A DNA stretch of 64,000 nt from Candidatus Avoscillospira avicola (GTDB lineage: Bacteria; Bacillota; Clostridia; Oscillospirales; Oscillospiraceae): contig DVHE01000007.1 in NCBI GenBank assembly GCA_018712245.1, forward strand, positions 45,988 to 109,987, written 5' to 3'. Position 1 is the stretch's first letter. Each line of letters starts with the position of its first letter. Positions 7,830 through 16,100 of the stretch are shown in pieces. The notes under the pieces were generated by a model that searched no databases, was not told the origin of the DNA, and was given only the letters and a program-made list of their open reading frames with translations. A program made the position numbers and the translations under genes.

Positions 7830-9547
7830 AGCGCAGAAAGCCCTGGAGCATGACTGCCGTGCTGGTGGTGGTGATGACCGGCGTGGTACTGGGGATGGTC
7901 CTCTGTACCGTGGCGCTGTTCCTGGGGACCTATCGCCGGTCCATCCAGCGCAGCGCCCAGACCTCCTCCCGCCAGGCTGTGGATCAGGTCAGCAACACCG
8001 TGGCGGGCTATGTCGACGATATGGGCGGCGTGATGTCCCTGGTGGAGGCGACGCTCCAGACAGCGCCCCAGGGCTCTGCGGTCAGAGAGGAGTTTTTTGA
8101 CAACCTCCTGAAAATCCGATCCGATGTGGCAGCCGTCACCACCTACAGCGCGGACGGGGAGCTGCTCAACTGCTGGGCGCTGGACCACACGCCCCGGGAG
8201 GAGATCCATGAAAATCTCTCTTTCAACCGGGAAACGCTCACGGACTACGCCGGGGGGTATATCTCCCAGCCCCATGTGGAATCGATCTTCGAGGGATGGT
8301 ATCCCTGGGTTGTCACTATGCTGACGCCGCTGGAGGCCGGCGGCGAGGAAGCTTGGGTGGCGGTGGACCTGCGCTTTGGCAGCATCTCCTCTTACATCAA
8401 CAACGTGGGCATCGGCCAGCACGGCTACTGCTTCCTGATGGACCAGAGCGGCGGGATTCTCTATCACCCCCAGCAGCAGCTGATCTACTCCCGGCTCAAG
8501 ACCGAGGACACCGGCGCGCTGGCCTCCCGCCCTGACGGCGTTTACGGCGAGAACAACGTCATCTACGCCGTCCAGACAGTGGAGGGAAGCCCCTGGCGGG
8601 TGGTGGGCGTCAGCTATGTGGACGAACTGGTCACGGCCAACGTCTGGGAAGTCACCCGGCTGCTGGTACTGTCGGCCATGGCGATTTTGCTGGCGGCCCT
8701 CATCAGCAGCATTGTGATTTCCCGCGCCCTGTCCCGGCCCCTCAAGGGCCTCTCGGCGGCCATGCGGCAGTTTGAAAGGCGGGCCGACAGCTTCACCTAT
8801 GCCCCGGTGGGCGGCGCGCTGGAGGTGCAGGAGCTCTCGGAATCCTTCGGCCACATGGTGGTGAAAATCCAGCAGCTGATGGACACGGTCCGCCGGGAGG
8901 AGATCAACCTCCGGAAGACCGAACTCAAGGCCCTCCAGGCCCAGATCAATCCCCACTTCCTCTATAATACCCTCGACTCCATCGCCTGGATGTGCGAGCA
9001 GGGGCGCAATGCCGAGGCGGTGCAGATGGTCAACGCCCTGGCGCAGCTGTTCCGCATCAGCATCAGCCGCGGTCACGAGCTGATCCCCATCCGCTCCGAA
9101 CTGCGCCACGCCGAGAGCTACCTGAAAATCCAGAAGCACCGCTATAAAAACCAATTTTCCTACCGTTTTGACGTGGAAGAGGGATGTCTGGACTTTCTCT
9201 GCAACAAGATCACACTCCAGCCCATTATTGAGAACGCCATTTACCACGGCATCAACGGCCTGGTGGATGAGGGGGAGATCGTCATTACCCTCCGGGTGGA
9301 GGGGGCGGACGTGATCTTCACGGTTTCCGACAACGGCGTGGGCATGGACGCCGAGCAGATCGAGGCCATTTTGCGCAAGGAACGCAGCGACCACACCGGC
9401 ATCGGCATCAAAAATGTCAATGACCGTCTGAAGATCTATTTCGGCGAGGGATACGGGATCACCATTCACTCAGAGCCGGATGAGGGCACCGTCGTCACCA
9501 TTCGGATGCCCCAGGTGCGGGAGGAGGGCGAATATGAAAACCGCTAA
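7826..9547 (+). CDS. YesM-type sensor histidine kinase
   Basis: 573 residues. A first membrane helix (about 8-34) is followed by an extracellular sensor region (about 35-270, dCACHE-like), a second helix (about 276-297), a HAMP linker (about 298-350), and a His_kinase domain with INPHFLYNTLDSIAWMC in which His377 is the likely phospho-acceptor. A C-terminal HATPase domain shows PIIENAIYHGI, VSDNGVGM and TGIGIKNVNDRL. Start overlaps the regulator stop (ATGA), and the next gene, a sugar-binding lipoprotein, overlaps its end by 14 bases. The three are one operon. The lipoprotein probably presents the sugar signal to the sensor domain. Confidence 0.93.
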   Translation: MKRRKPWSMTAVLVVVMTGVVLGMVLCTVALFLGTYRRSIQRSAQTSSRQAVDQVSNTVAGYVDDMGGVMSLVEATLQTAPQGSAVREEFFDNLLKIRSDVAAVTTYSADGELLNCWALDHTPREEIHENLSFNRETLTDYAGGYISQPHVESIFEGWYPWVVTMLTPLEAGGEEAWVAVDLRFGSISSYINNVGIGQHGYCFLMDQSGGILYHPQQQLIYSRLKTEDTGALASRPDGVYGENNVIYAVQTVEGSPWRVVGVSYVDELVTANVWEVTRLLVLSAMAILLAALISSIVISRALSRPLKGLSAAMRQFERRADSFTYAPVGGALEVQELSESFGHMVVKIQQLMDTVRREEINLRKTELKALQAQINPHFLYNTLDSIAWMCEQGRNAEAVQMVNALAQLFRISISRGHELIPIRSELRHAESYLKIQKHRYKNQFSYRFDVEEGCLDFLCNKITLQPIIENAIYHGINGLVDEGEIVITLRVEGADVIFTVSDNGVGMDAEQIEAILRKERSDHTGIGIKNVNDRLKIYFGEGYGITIHSEPDEGTVVTIRMPQVREEGEYENR

Positions 9548-10502
9548 ATTTCTCGGCTTGGGAATTTTGTGCCTGGGACTGCTGACGGGCTGCGCGGCCA
9601 ATACCCTTTCCGCCGCGCCCAGGGACATCACCCTGGTGGCCAAATCCACCGAGACGGAGTTCTGGCAGTCGGTGTTTGCCGGAGCCAGGGCGGCGGCTTC
9701 GGAGTACAATGTGAACCTCACCATTGTCGGCCCCGAGACAGAGGAGGACTATGAGACGCAGAACGCCTTGATCAAATCTGCCGTTGACCAGGGCGCCGAG
9801 GCGCTGGTCTTCTCCGCCATCAGCTATACGGAGAATGCCCCGGCCATCGACGCCGCCGCCGAGGCCGGCGTCAAGATCGTGGTCATCGACAGCGACGTGG
9901 ATTCCGAAGCGGTGGGCGTCCGGATCGGAACGGACAACATCGAGGCCGGCTACATGGCGGCGCAGGCGGCGCTGGATGCCCGGGAGGGAGAGCTGATTGT
10001 TGGGATCATCAACTACGACCTGGGCAGCCGCAACGGGCAGGAGCGGGAGCAGGGGCTTCGGGAACGGCTGGCCCAGGAGGCAAGAGTGGGAGAAATCTAC
10101 ACCCTAAATGTCCTGGCGGAAGAGGATGACGCCCGGGAGAAGACCATGGCGCTGCTCCAAGCGCACCCTGAGATCAACGTGGTGGTGGGGTTCAACGAGC
10201 CGACCGCCGTGGGCGCCGCCCAGGCAGTGGAGGCGCTGGCTTTGGGGGAGACGGTGGACGTGGTGGGATTTGACAGCAACGTGAAAACCGTCGACCTGAT
10301 GCAGACCGGTGTCGTATCGGCGCTGATCGTGCAAAACCCTTATGCCATGGGATATCTGGGCGTGGAGGCAGCCTGCGATATCCTCGGTGGCGAGAGCTTT
10401 GACCCTGAGCAGCTGGTTGATACGGCAACGCAGATCGTCACCCAGGAGAACATGTTCTCCCTGGAGGGGCAAAAAGCCTTGTTTCCCTTTGACACGCCTT
10501 GA
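9534..10502 (+). CDS. Sugar-binding lipoprotein of the sensing operon (periplasmic-binding-protein family)
   Basis: 322 residues. A lipoprotein signal ends in LGLLTGC with Cys20. The rest is a LacI/ribose-binding-type solute-binding fold: DITLVAKSTETEFWQSVFAGA, QGAEALVFSAIS, KIVVIDSDV, and VVGFDSNVKTVDLMQTGVVSALIVQNPYAMGY. Start 9534 follows GGAGGAGGGCGA and lies inside the kinase gene's 3' end. It lacks the calcium-site loop found in the MglB protein downstream. Translational coupling to the kinase suggests a sensor role as in XylFII-LytS/YesN three-component systems (analogy, not shown). The alternative is a second transport binding protein. Confidence 0.83.
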   Translation: MKTAKFLGLGILCLGLLTGCAANTLSAAPRDITLVAKSTETEFWQSVFAGARAAASEYNVNLTIVGPETEEDYETQNALIKSAVDQGAEALVFSAISYTENAPAIDAAAEAGVKIVVIDSDVDSEAVGVRIGTDNIEAGYMAAQAALDAREGELIVGIINYDLGSRNGQEREQGLRERLAQEARVGEIYTLNVLAEEDDAREKTMALLQAHPEINVVVGFNEPTAVGAAQAVEALALGETVDVVGFDSNVKTVDLMQTGVVSALIVQNPYAMGYLGVEAACDILGGESFDPEQLVDTATQIVTQENMFSLEGQKALFPFDTP

Positions 10503-10586
10503 CATATTGCACAAAAAATAGGAGATATTTTTGGCATGTAGAGAATGTGGGGGTAAGATTTTCAACTTTCTCCATAAGAAATCCCA

Positions 10587-10615
10587 TTGTTTTTTCAAAG
10601 AAATTTCGATATGAT
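10587..10615 (+). promoter_or_regulatory. sigma-A-type promoter for mglBAC
   Basis: TTGTTT (10587-10592), 17-base spacer, TATGAT (10610-10615), in an AT-rich pocket unlike the flanking GC-rich DNA, 67 bases before the mglB ATG. The region just upstream (10503-10586) is where a YesN-type regulator would bind, but I see no clear direct repeat there. Confidence 0.68.
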
Positions 10616-10681
10616 AGTATTATCACAGAGGCTCTCGAAAGGGGCCTGTGAAAATCTATACATATGGAGGAATACCAAGTA

Positions 10682-11896
10682 ATGAAAAAGATCATCGCTT
10701 TGCTTCTGGCTTTGGTTTTGGTGTTCAGCCTGGCCGCCTGCGCTGGCGACACGGCCAAGGATACCACGACCGACAACAACACGACCACCGATGATGCCGC
10801 CACGACGGACGACACCACCACGGACGACGCCGCTACCGACGACGCCGCCACTGACGACACCGCTGCCGCTTCTGACCTGAACGTCGGCGTGTTCTACTAC
10901 ACCTATGACGACGTTTACATCTCCAGCGTCCGCGCTGCCCTGGACGAAGCCTGGGCTGCCGCCGGCATCACCTACACCAACAACGACTGCAAGAACGACC
11001 AGGCCACCCAGAACGACCTGATCTCCACCGCTGTCACCAACGGCTGCAACCTGCTGGTTGTCAACCTGGTCAACTCCGGCTCCGCCGAGGCTGCCCAGAA
11101 GGTCGTTGAGCTGGCCGGCGATGTGCCCGTTGTCTTCTTCAACCGCGCCGTGGAAGGCGAGGGCCAGGAAGGCACCGTCCTGGGCGCTTACGAGAACGTC
11201 TGCTTCATCGGCACCGACGCTCCCGAGGCTGGCCACCTGCAGGGCCAGATGATCGGCGAGTACCTGCTGGCCAACTACGACACGGTTGACCTCAACGGCG
11301 ACGGCGTGATCTCCTATGCCATGTTCAAGGGCCAGGAAGGCAACGCTGAGGCTGAGTACCGCACCCAGTTCGGCGTGGAAGACGCTGACGCTGTCCTGAC
11401 CGAGGCCGGCAAGCCCGCTCTGGAGTACTTCGACGCCAACAACACCGCCAAGTATCAGGTCGACCAGAGTGGCGCTTGGTCCACTCAGGCTGCCCTGGAC
11501 TACATGTCCACCAACCTGTCCCAGTTCAACGAGGCCAACGGCAACATGATCGAGCTGGTTATCTGCAACAACGACGGCATGGCTGAAGGCGTTGTCAAGG
11601 CTCTGAACGCTGCTGGTTACAACAACGCTGACGGCGGCACCACCATCCCCGTCTTCGGCGTGGACGCCACCGACTCTGCCAAGACTCTGATTGCCGACGG
11701 CAAGATGACCGGCACTGTCAAGCAGGACGCCGAGGGCATGGCCAGCGCCATCTGCTCCGTCGTCACTTCCCTGGGCCAGGGCACCGCTATGGCTGACTCC
11801 GTCGCCGCCGCTGCTGCCACTGACGCTGAGAAGTTCTCCGTGGCTGAGGGTGTGGACACCAAGCTGTACGTCGCTTACGCGCCCTATACTGCCTAA
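10682..11896 (+). CDS. mglB: Galactose/glucose ABC transporter substrate-binding lipoprotein MglB
   Basis: 404 residues. Lipoprotein signal with VFSLAAC (Cys20), then a Thr/Asp/Ala low-complexity linker (about 21-62), then a galactose-binding-protein fold. The loop VDLNGDGVISYAMFKGQ near residue 203 matches the EF-hand-like calcium site of MglB, and VICNNDGMAEGVVKAL is typical of the hinge region. It captures hexose outside the cell for MglA/MglC. Start 10682 has TGGAGGAA 10 bases upstream; the ATG at 10664 overlaps that site. The gene uses a narrow, C-ending codon set (GGC, AAC, GAC, CTG), suggesting high expression. A strong hairpin separates it from mglA. Confidence 0.92.
   Translation: MKKIIALLLALVLVFSLAACAGDTAKDTTTDNNTTTDDAATTDDTTTDDAATDDAATDDTAAASDLNVGVFYYTYDDVYISSVRAALDEAWAAAGITYTNNDCKNDQATQNDLISTAVTNGCNLLVVNLVNSGSAEAAQKVVELAGDVPVVFFNRAVEGEGQEGTVLGAYENVCFIGTDAPEAGHLQGQMIGEYLLANYDTVDLNGDGVISYAMFKGQEGNAEAEYRTQFGVEDADAVLTEAGKPALEYFDANNTAKYQVDQSGAWSTQAALDYMSTNLSQFNEANGNMIELVICNNDGMAEGVVKALNAAGYNNADGGTTIPVFGVDATDSAKTLIADGKMTGTVKQDAEGMASAICSVVTSLGQGTAMADSVAAAAATDAEKFSVAEGVDTKLYVAYAPYTA
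10740..10872 (+). repeat. Low-complexity Thr/Asp/Ala-coding linker repeat in mglB
   Basis: Imperfect tandem units of ACCACGACCGAC / GACGACGCCGCC type encode TTTDD and AATDD repeats immediately after the lipoprotein cysteine. It is in frame and probably a flexible, extended tether between the membrane anchor and the sugar-binding domain; unit number may vary between strains. Confidence 0.75.
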
Positions 11897-11918
11897 TCTA
11901 TTCGCTGCATAACCCCCA

Positions 11919-11953
11919 AACGCAGCTGCCGCAACGGCGGCAGCTGCGTTTTC
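11919..11953 (+). terminator. Intrinsic-terminator-like hairpin between mglB and mglA
   Basis: Perfect 14-bp stem (arms 11919-11932 and 11937-11950, AACG loop) followed by a short TTTT. It sits 22 bases after the mglB stop and upstream of mglA. In sugar transporters such a structure usually lets binding-protein mRNA outnumber the ATPase/permease message, by partial termination or by protecting the 3' end. Confidence 0.75.
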
Positions 11954-12070
11954 AGTCATGTCTTGCGCGGGTGCGTTGAAGCGCTCCCCCGAAGGGGCCT
12001 CCGGCAGGCCCACTGGGGGGAAGGCTTTAGCCCCCGGCAAGCAATTACGAAAAAGGAGGAGAGGAAAGCT

Positions 12071-13570
12071 ATGGATCAGAATGTCTTGCTGCAAATGAAA
12101 GACATTACAAAGACATTCCCCGGCGTCAAGGCTCTGGATCACGTTTCCTTGACGGTCAAGGCCGGCACGGTTCATGCCCTGATGGGCGAAAACGGTGCCG
12201 GTAAATCCACGCTGATGAAGTGCCTCTTCGGCATCTATGCCAAAGACGGCGGACAGATCTTCCTGGACGGCAAGGAGATCAACTTCAAAAACAGCAAAGA
12301 AGCCCTGGAAAATGGCGTGGCCATGGTGCATCAGGAGCTGAACCAGGCCCTGAAGCGCTCGGTCATGGACAACCTGTGGCTGGGCCGCTACCCCAAGGTG
12401 GGCGGCCTGATGGTCAACGAGCGGAAGATGTACAAGGACACCGTCAAAGTCTTCGACGAACTGGGCATCAAGGTGGACCCCCACCGGATTATGAGCACTA
12501 TGCCCGTTTCGCAGCGGCAGATGGTGGAAATCGCCAAGGCCGTCTCCTATAACTCTAAGGTCATCGTCTTTGACGAACCCACCTCCTCCCTCACCGAAGA
12601 GGAAGTGGAGCATCTCTTTAAGATCATCAATATGCTCCGGGATCGGGGCGTCGGTATCATCTACATTTCCCATAAGATGGCCGAGATCAAGCGCATCTCC
12701 GATGAGATCACCATCATGCGCGACGGCACCTGGGTCGCCACCCGCCCCGCCGCTGAGCTGGAGATGCAGGACATCATCCGCCTGATGGTGGGCCGGGAAC
12801 TCACCAACCAGTTCCCGCCCAAGACCAACAAGCCCGGCGAGACGTACCTGGAGGTCAAGAACCTCACCGCGCAGTACTCCCTGCTGAAGGACGTCTCCTT
12901 CAAAGCCCGCCGGGGCGAAATTCTGGGCCTGGCCGGCCTGGACGGCAGCGGCCGTACCGAGACGCTGGAGAACATCTTTGGCGTGGCTACCCGCAAGTCC
13001 GGCACCATCACCCTGGGCGGCAAACCCTGTAAGAACCGCAACGCCCGGGAGTCCATCAAGAACGGCTTTGCGCTCCTTACTGAGGAACGCCGGGCCACGG
13101 GCATCTTCGGTGTACTCAGCATCCGGGAGAACACTGTCATTTCCAGCCTCAAAAAGCATCTGCGTCTGGGCCTGTATCTTTCCAACGCTTCTATGAAGAA
13201 GGATACCCAGTGGTCCATTGACGCCATGCGCACCAAGACCCCCACCCAGGAGACCAAAATCCGCAGCCTCTCCGGCGGCAACCAGCAGAAGGTCATTCTG
13301 GGCCGCTGGCTCCTCACCGAGCCGGAGGTCCTGCTGCTGGACGAGCCCACCCGCGGCATCGACGTGGGCGCCAAGTACGAGATCTATCAGCTGATCATCG
13401 ATCTGGCCAACAAGGGCAAGACCGTTCTGATGGTCTCGTCCGAAATGCCGGAACTGCTCGGCGTCTGTGACCGGATCCTCGTCATGTCCGGCGGACGTCT
13501 GGCTGGCGAAGTGGACGCTAGAAACACCACCCAGGAAGAAATTATGACCCTGGCTGCGAAATATGTTTAA
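12071..13570 (+). CDS. mglA: Galactose/methyl-galactoside ABC transporter ATP-binding protein MglA
   Basis: 499 residues with two ABC cassettes. The first has Walker [10 protein letters not shown] and Walker [12 protein letters not shown]. The second has a degenerate Walker A ([12 protein letters not shown]) but an intact signature [14 protein letters not shown] and Walker [14 protein letters not shown]. This asymmetry is normal for the RbsA/MglA/XylG family. Start 12071 has AAGGAGGAGAGG upstream; a longer in-frame reading from 11963 would cross the intergenic hairpins and is rejected. mglC follows after 12 bases. It energises sugar uptake with MglB and MglC. Confidence 0.94.
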   Translation: MDQNVLLQMKDITKTFPGVKALDHVSLTVKAGTVHALMGENGAGKSTLMKCLFGIYAKDGGQIFLDGKEINFKNSKEALENGVAMVHQELNQALKRSVMDNLWLGRYPKVGGLMVNERKMYKDTVKVFDELGIKVDPHRIMSTMPVSQRQMVEIAKAVSYNSKVIVFDEPTSSLTEEEVEHLFKIINMLRDRGVGIIYISHKMAEIKRISDEITIMRDGTWVATRPAAELEMQDIIRLMVGRELTNQFPPKTNKPGETYLEVKNLTAQYSLLKDVSFKARRGEILGLAGLDGSGRTETLENIFGVATRKSGTITLGGKPCKNRNARESIKNGFALLTEERRATGIFGVLSIRENTVISSLKKHLRLGLYLSNASMKKDTQWSIDAMRTKTPTQETKIRSLSGGNQQKVILGRWLLTEPEVLLLDEPTRGIDVGAKYEIYQLIIDLANKGKTVLMVSSEMPELLGVCDRILVMSGGRLAGEVDARNTTQEEIMTLAAKYV

Positions 13571-13582
13571 GGAGGCTGTACC

Positions 13583-14662
13583 ATGGCAAATCCGATTAAA
13601 AATCTGCAACGCACCGCTGCCGACTACCGCCAGATGGACGCGAAGGACAGAAAGCGCTTCTGGACGGACGGAATTCTCAACAATGCCCTGTACATCATCA
13701 TGGCCATCTTCATCATCTATACGGCCTTTGCCAATGAGAACTTCCTGAAGATCGGCTCCATCACCAACATCCTCTCCCAGGTTGCCGCGTACCTGCCCAT
13801 CGCACTGGGCATCGGCGGCTGTATCGTTCTGACCGGTACCGACCTTTCTGCCGGCCGCGTGGTGGGCCTGACCGCCGCCATTTCCGTGGCCCTGCAGCAG
13901 GTGGGCGATCGCCGCATCCTCAGCTTCCTGCCCTCCTATCCCGGCTGGGCCGGCATCCTGATCGCGCTGGTGGCCGTTATCGTCGTCGGCGGCCTCATCG
14001 GCCTGGTCAACGGCTTCTTCGTTGCCAAGTATAAGCTGCATCCCTTCATCGTCACCCTGGCCACCCAACTCATCACCTATGGCCTGATCGTCATCTTCTT
14101 CATGACCAACGGCAACAACGGCCAGCCCCTCTCCGGTCTGAGCCCGGAGTACAACAACTTTATCACCGGCAAGCTGATCACCTTCGACAAGGCCAGCCTG
14201 CCCATGTACGTACTCTATGCGGTGATCTTTATCATCATCATGTGGTTCATCTGGAACAAGACCACCTTCGGCAAGAATATGTTCGCCGTCGGTTCCAACG
14301 CGGAAGCTGCCAACGTCTCCGGCGTTAACGTCTTCAAGACCACCATGCTGGTTCACACCCTGGCCGGCGTCATGTACGGTCTCACCGGCTTCATCGAGGG
14401 CTCCCGGATCGGCTCCATCACCACTTCTACCGGCCTCAACTACGAGTGCGACGCCATCGCGGCCTGCGTCATCGGCGGCGTCTCCTTCGTCGGCGGCACC
14501 GGTAAGATCAGCGGCATCGTCCTGGGCGTCTTCATCCTGCGTATTATCTTCGTCGCTCTGACCATGCTGGGCATCGACCCCGCCATGCAGAACATCATCA
14601 AGGGCGCCATCATCCTGATCGCCTGCTCCCTGGATATGCGTAAGTACCTGGTCCGCAAGTAA
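13583..14662 (+). CDS. mglC: Galactose/methyl-galactoside ABC transporter permease MglC
   Basis: 359 residues, a multi-spanning membrane protein of the BPD_transp_2 family. Recognisable segments are LPIALGIGGCIVLTGTDLSAGR near the first helices, PFIVTLATQLITYGL, and the family loop FAVGSNAEAANVSGVNV. The C-terminal YECDAIAACVIGGVSFVGGTG is typical of RbsC/MglC permeases. TTAAGGAGG precedes the start by 8 bases. It forms the membrane channel for the MglB-delivered sugar. A terminator follows, closing the operon. Confidence 0.93.
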   Translation: MANPIKNLQRTAADYRQMDAKDRKRFWTDGILNNALYIIMAIFIIYTAFANENFLKIGSITNILSQVAAYLPIALGIGGCIVLTGTDLSAGRVVGLTAAISVALQQVGDRRILSFLPSYPGWAGILIALVAVIVVGGLIGLVNGFFVAKYKLHPFIVTLATQLITYGLIVIFFMTNGNNGQPLSGLSPEYNNFITGKLITFDKASLPMYVLYAVIFIIIMWFIWNKTTFGKNMFAVGSNAEAANVSGVNVFKTTMLVHTLAGVMYGLTGFIEGSRIGSITTSTGLNYECDAIAACVIGGVSFVGGTGKISGIVLGVFILRIIFVALTMLGIDPAMQNIIKGAIILIACSLDMRKYLVRK

Positions 14663-14691
14663 TTTTCATAGCTTCCCCGCGCTTCTTGCAG

Positions 14692-14727
14692 CCCCGAAGA
14701 ACACATCCTTGTGTTTTTCGGGGTTTT
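14692..14727 (+). terminator. Intrinsic terminator of mglBAC
   Basis: Stem beginning CCCCGAAGAACAC (14692-14704) pairs with GTGTTTTTCGGGG (14711-14723), followed by TTTT. Confidence 0.82.
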
Positions 14728-14768
14728 GTGATAGACTAAATGGGACAAATTACGTGGAGGACGAACGA

Positions 14769-15365
14769 ATGGCCGACTTTTCCAAGTTCCGCTCCTCCCT
14801 GGGGGGCTTCAACCGGGGAGACGTGGCGACATATATTGAAACGCTCTGCCGGACCCATGGCGCGGAGCTGAAGGAGCGCGATGGCCGCATTGAGAGCCTC
14901 ACTGCCGCGCTGGCGGAGGCCCAGGGCCAGCGGGAGGAGGCCATCGCCCAGGCGGAGGCGCTGCGCCGCCAGGTGGAGGAGCTGGAGACCCAGCTGGAGG
15001 CCGCCACGGCCCCGCCGCCGGAGGAGGACGAGGCGCTGGAGGAAGCGCTGTCCGAGGACGCGGCGGACGAGACCGAGGTCCCTGACTACCCCACTCTGGA
15101 GCTGGAGGCCTATCGCCGGGCCGAGGCCACTGAGCGCCTGGCGTCGCAGCGGGCCCAGCAGCTCAAGCGGGAACTGGTGGACTTTTTGGAGAACACCACC
15201 GCCCGCTACCAGCAGACCGGGGAGGACATTGCCGCCCTGGCCGAGGATCTCAAGCGCGGCCTGCTGCGGCTGGAGGAAAACCTCTCGGAGCTGGATCTCC
15301 TGTTCCATGAGACGACGGAGCATCTGGAGACCATCACCCCCGCCGAACCGCTGGAAGTGGGATAA
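14769..15365 (+). CDS. DivIVA-like coiled-coil protein of unknown role
   Basis: 198 residues. The N-terminus (FSKFRSSLGGFNRGDVATYIETL) resembles the DivIVA/GpsB membrane-targeting motif, in which a GF/GY-x-R-x-x-V-x-x-Y pattern precedes coiled coils. Residues about 28-85 and 115-185 are predicted coiled coil (Glu/Ala/Leu/Arg heptads), separated by an acidic PPPEEDEALEEAL linker. No membrane segment or enzyme motif. Start 14769 has GGAGG at 14756-14760. It stands alone between terminators at 14692 and 15381. A cell-division or cell-pole scaffold is plausible but unproven. Confidence 0.65.
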   Translation: MADFSKFRSSLGGFNRGDVATYIETLCRTHGAELKERDGRIESLTAALAEAQGQREEAIAQAEALRRQVEELETQLEAATAPPPEEDEALEEALSEDAADETEVPDYPTLELEAYRRAEATERLASQRAQQLKRELVDFLENTTARYQQTGEDIAALAEDLKRGLLRLEENLSELDLLFHETTEHLETITPAEPLEVG

Positions 15366-15380
15366 AGACCGCAAATTGCT

Positions 15381-15412
15381 TTGCCCCCTGGCTCCACGGA
15401 GCCAGGGGGCAA
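15381..15412. terminator. Bidirectional hairpin terminator between convergent genes
   Basis: Perfect 14-bp stem (arms 15381-15394 and 15399-15412, loop CACG) between the convergent stops at 15365 (plus) and 15438 (minus). T runs are weak on both sides, so efficiency is uncertain. Confidence 0.6.
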
Positions 15413-15437
15413 GCTGCTGTTCAGGAAAGGGTTCAAG

Positions 15438-15881
15438 CTAGGAAAACCACTTGTCAATCAGTACATCCACTACGGAGTTCGACACCTTGTATGTCGTCTC
15501 CCCCACCGTCATCCAGTCCTCGGCCAGCCAAATCCGAGACGTGGTGGCCTCGGGTGGAATGGAGGTTTCCAGCGTTGGTTCCGCATCGCTGTTCCAGATC
15601 ATATTGTCTGACAGCGTAATTCGCAGAATCCAATCGTCCGACGGCGGCGCGTCTGTCTCTTCCGGCACCAAACTGTTGAAGAAACGGCTGATATCGTAAA
15701 TATCCAGGCTGATTGCGGCGGTGTGACCAGCTTGTCGGTACTCCACCACCCCGCCGACATAGTCTTCCTCGCGTACAATGCGAGAATCTTCTTGCTTCTG
15801 CTCTGTTGGCCGAGGCCATAAGAGAAGAACCGCAAAGAGAGCCACGCAGAGCGCGGCCAAAACACCAATCCATTTTTTCAT
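15438..15881 (-). CDS. Small membrane-anchored extracytoplasmic protein, unknown function
   Basis: 147 residues. An N-terminal KKW then a 17-residue hydrophobic helix (IGVLAALCVALFAVLLLW) is followed by a charged outer domain of about 120 residues with no motif I recognise (EEDYVGGVVEYRQ, ISLDIYDISRFFNSL, TYKVSNSVVDVLIDKWF). There is no lipobox. Start 15881 chosen because AGGAAGAG lies about 10 bases upstream; a longer reading to 16322 would run antisense into dnaX. It stands alone, convergent with the DivIVA-like gene and divergent from dnaX. Confidence 0.6.
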   Translation of the reverse strand: MKKWIGVLAALCVALFAVLLLWPRPTEQKQEDSRIVREEDYVGGVVEYRQAGHTAAISLDIYDISRFFNSLVPEETDAPPSDDWILRITLSDNMIWNSDAEPTLETSIPPEATTSRIWLAEDWMTVGETTYKVSNSVVDVLIDKWFS

Positions 15882-16100
15882 GCTGCGTGGTCTCTTCCTA
15901 TTTATAAACGGTATCACCAAGTACCACCAACTTTCCGCTGGAAAAGTAGACTGGCCCGAAGAGCGAAATTGGAACCTTTCTACTTCATTATAACAGATTT
16001 TGTAAAACGCGTACAGATGCGATCCCGGAATCATGGGCTTTATTTCCGGGCTGATTTTGTGTATAATAAAAAACAAGTTCCCATGGAGAGGAGGTGCGGG

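Noticed and set aside
5934..9469. Long minus-strand frames opposite the YesN and YesM genes
   Set aside because: Same codon-bias effect; regulator and kinase motifs on plus are unambiguous.
10595..14356. 1253-codon open frame on minus, opposite mglBAC
   Set aside because: The plus-strand genes are certain, and their strict C/G-ending codon use leaves the antisense frame open. Its Gly/Val/His/Asp-rich translation resembles no protein and it has no credible start signal.
15882..16100. SRP RNA gene upstream of dnaX, as in Bacillus
   Set aside because: No GGAAGCAGC-type SRP domain IV motif or suitable fold was found in the gap.
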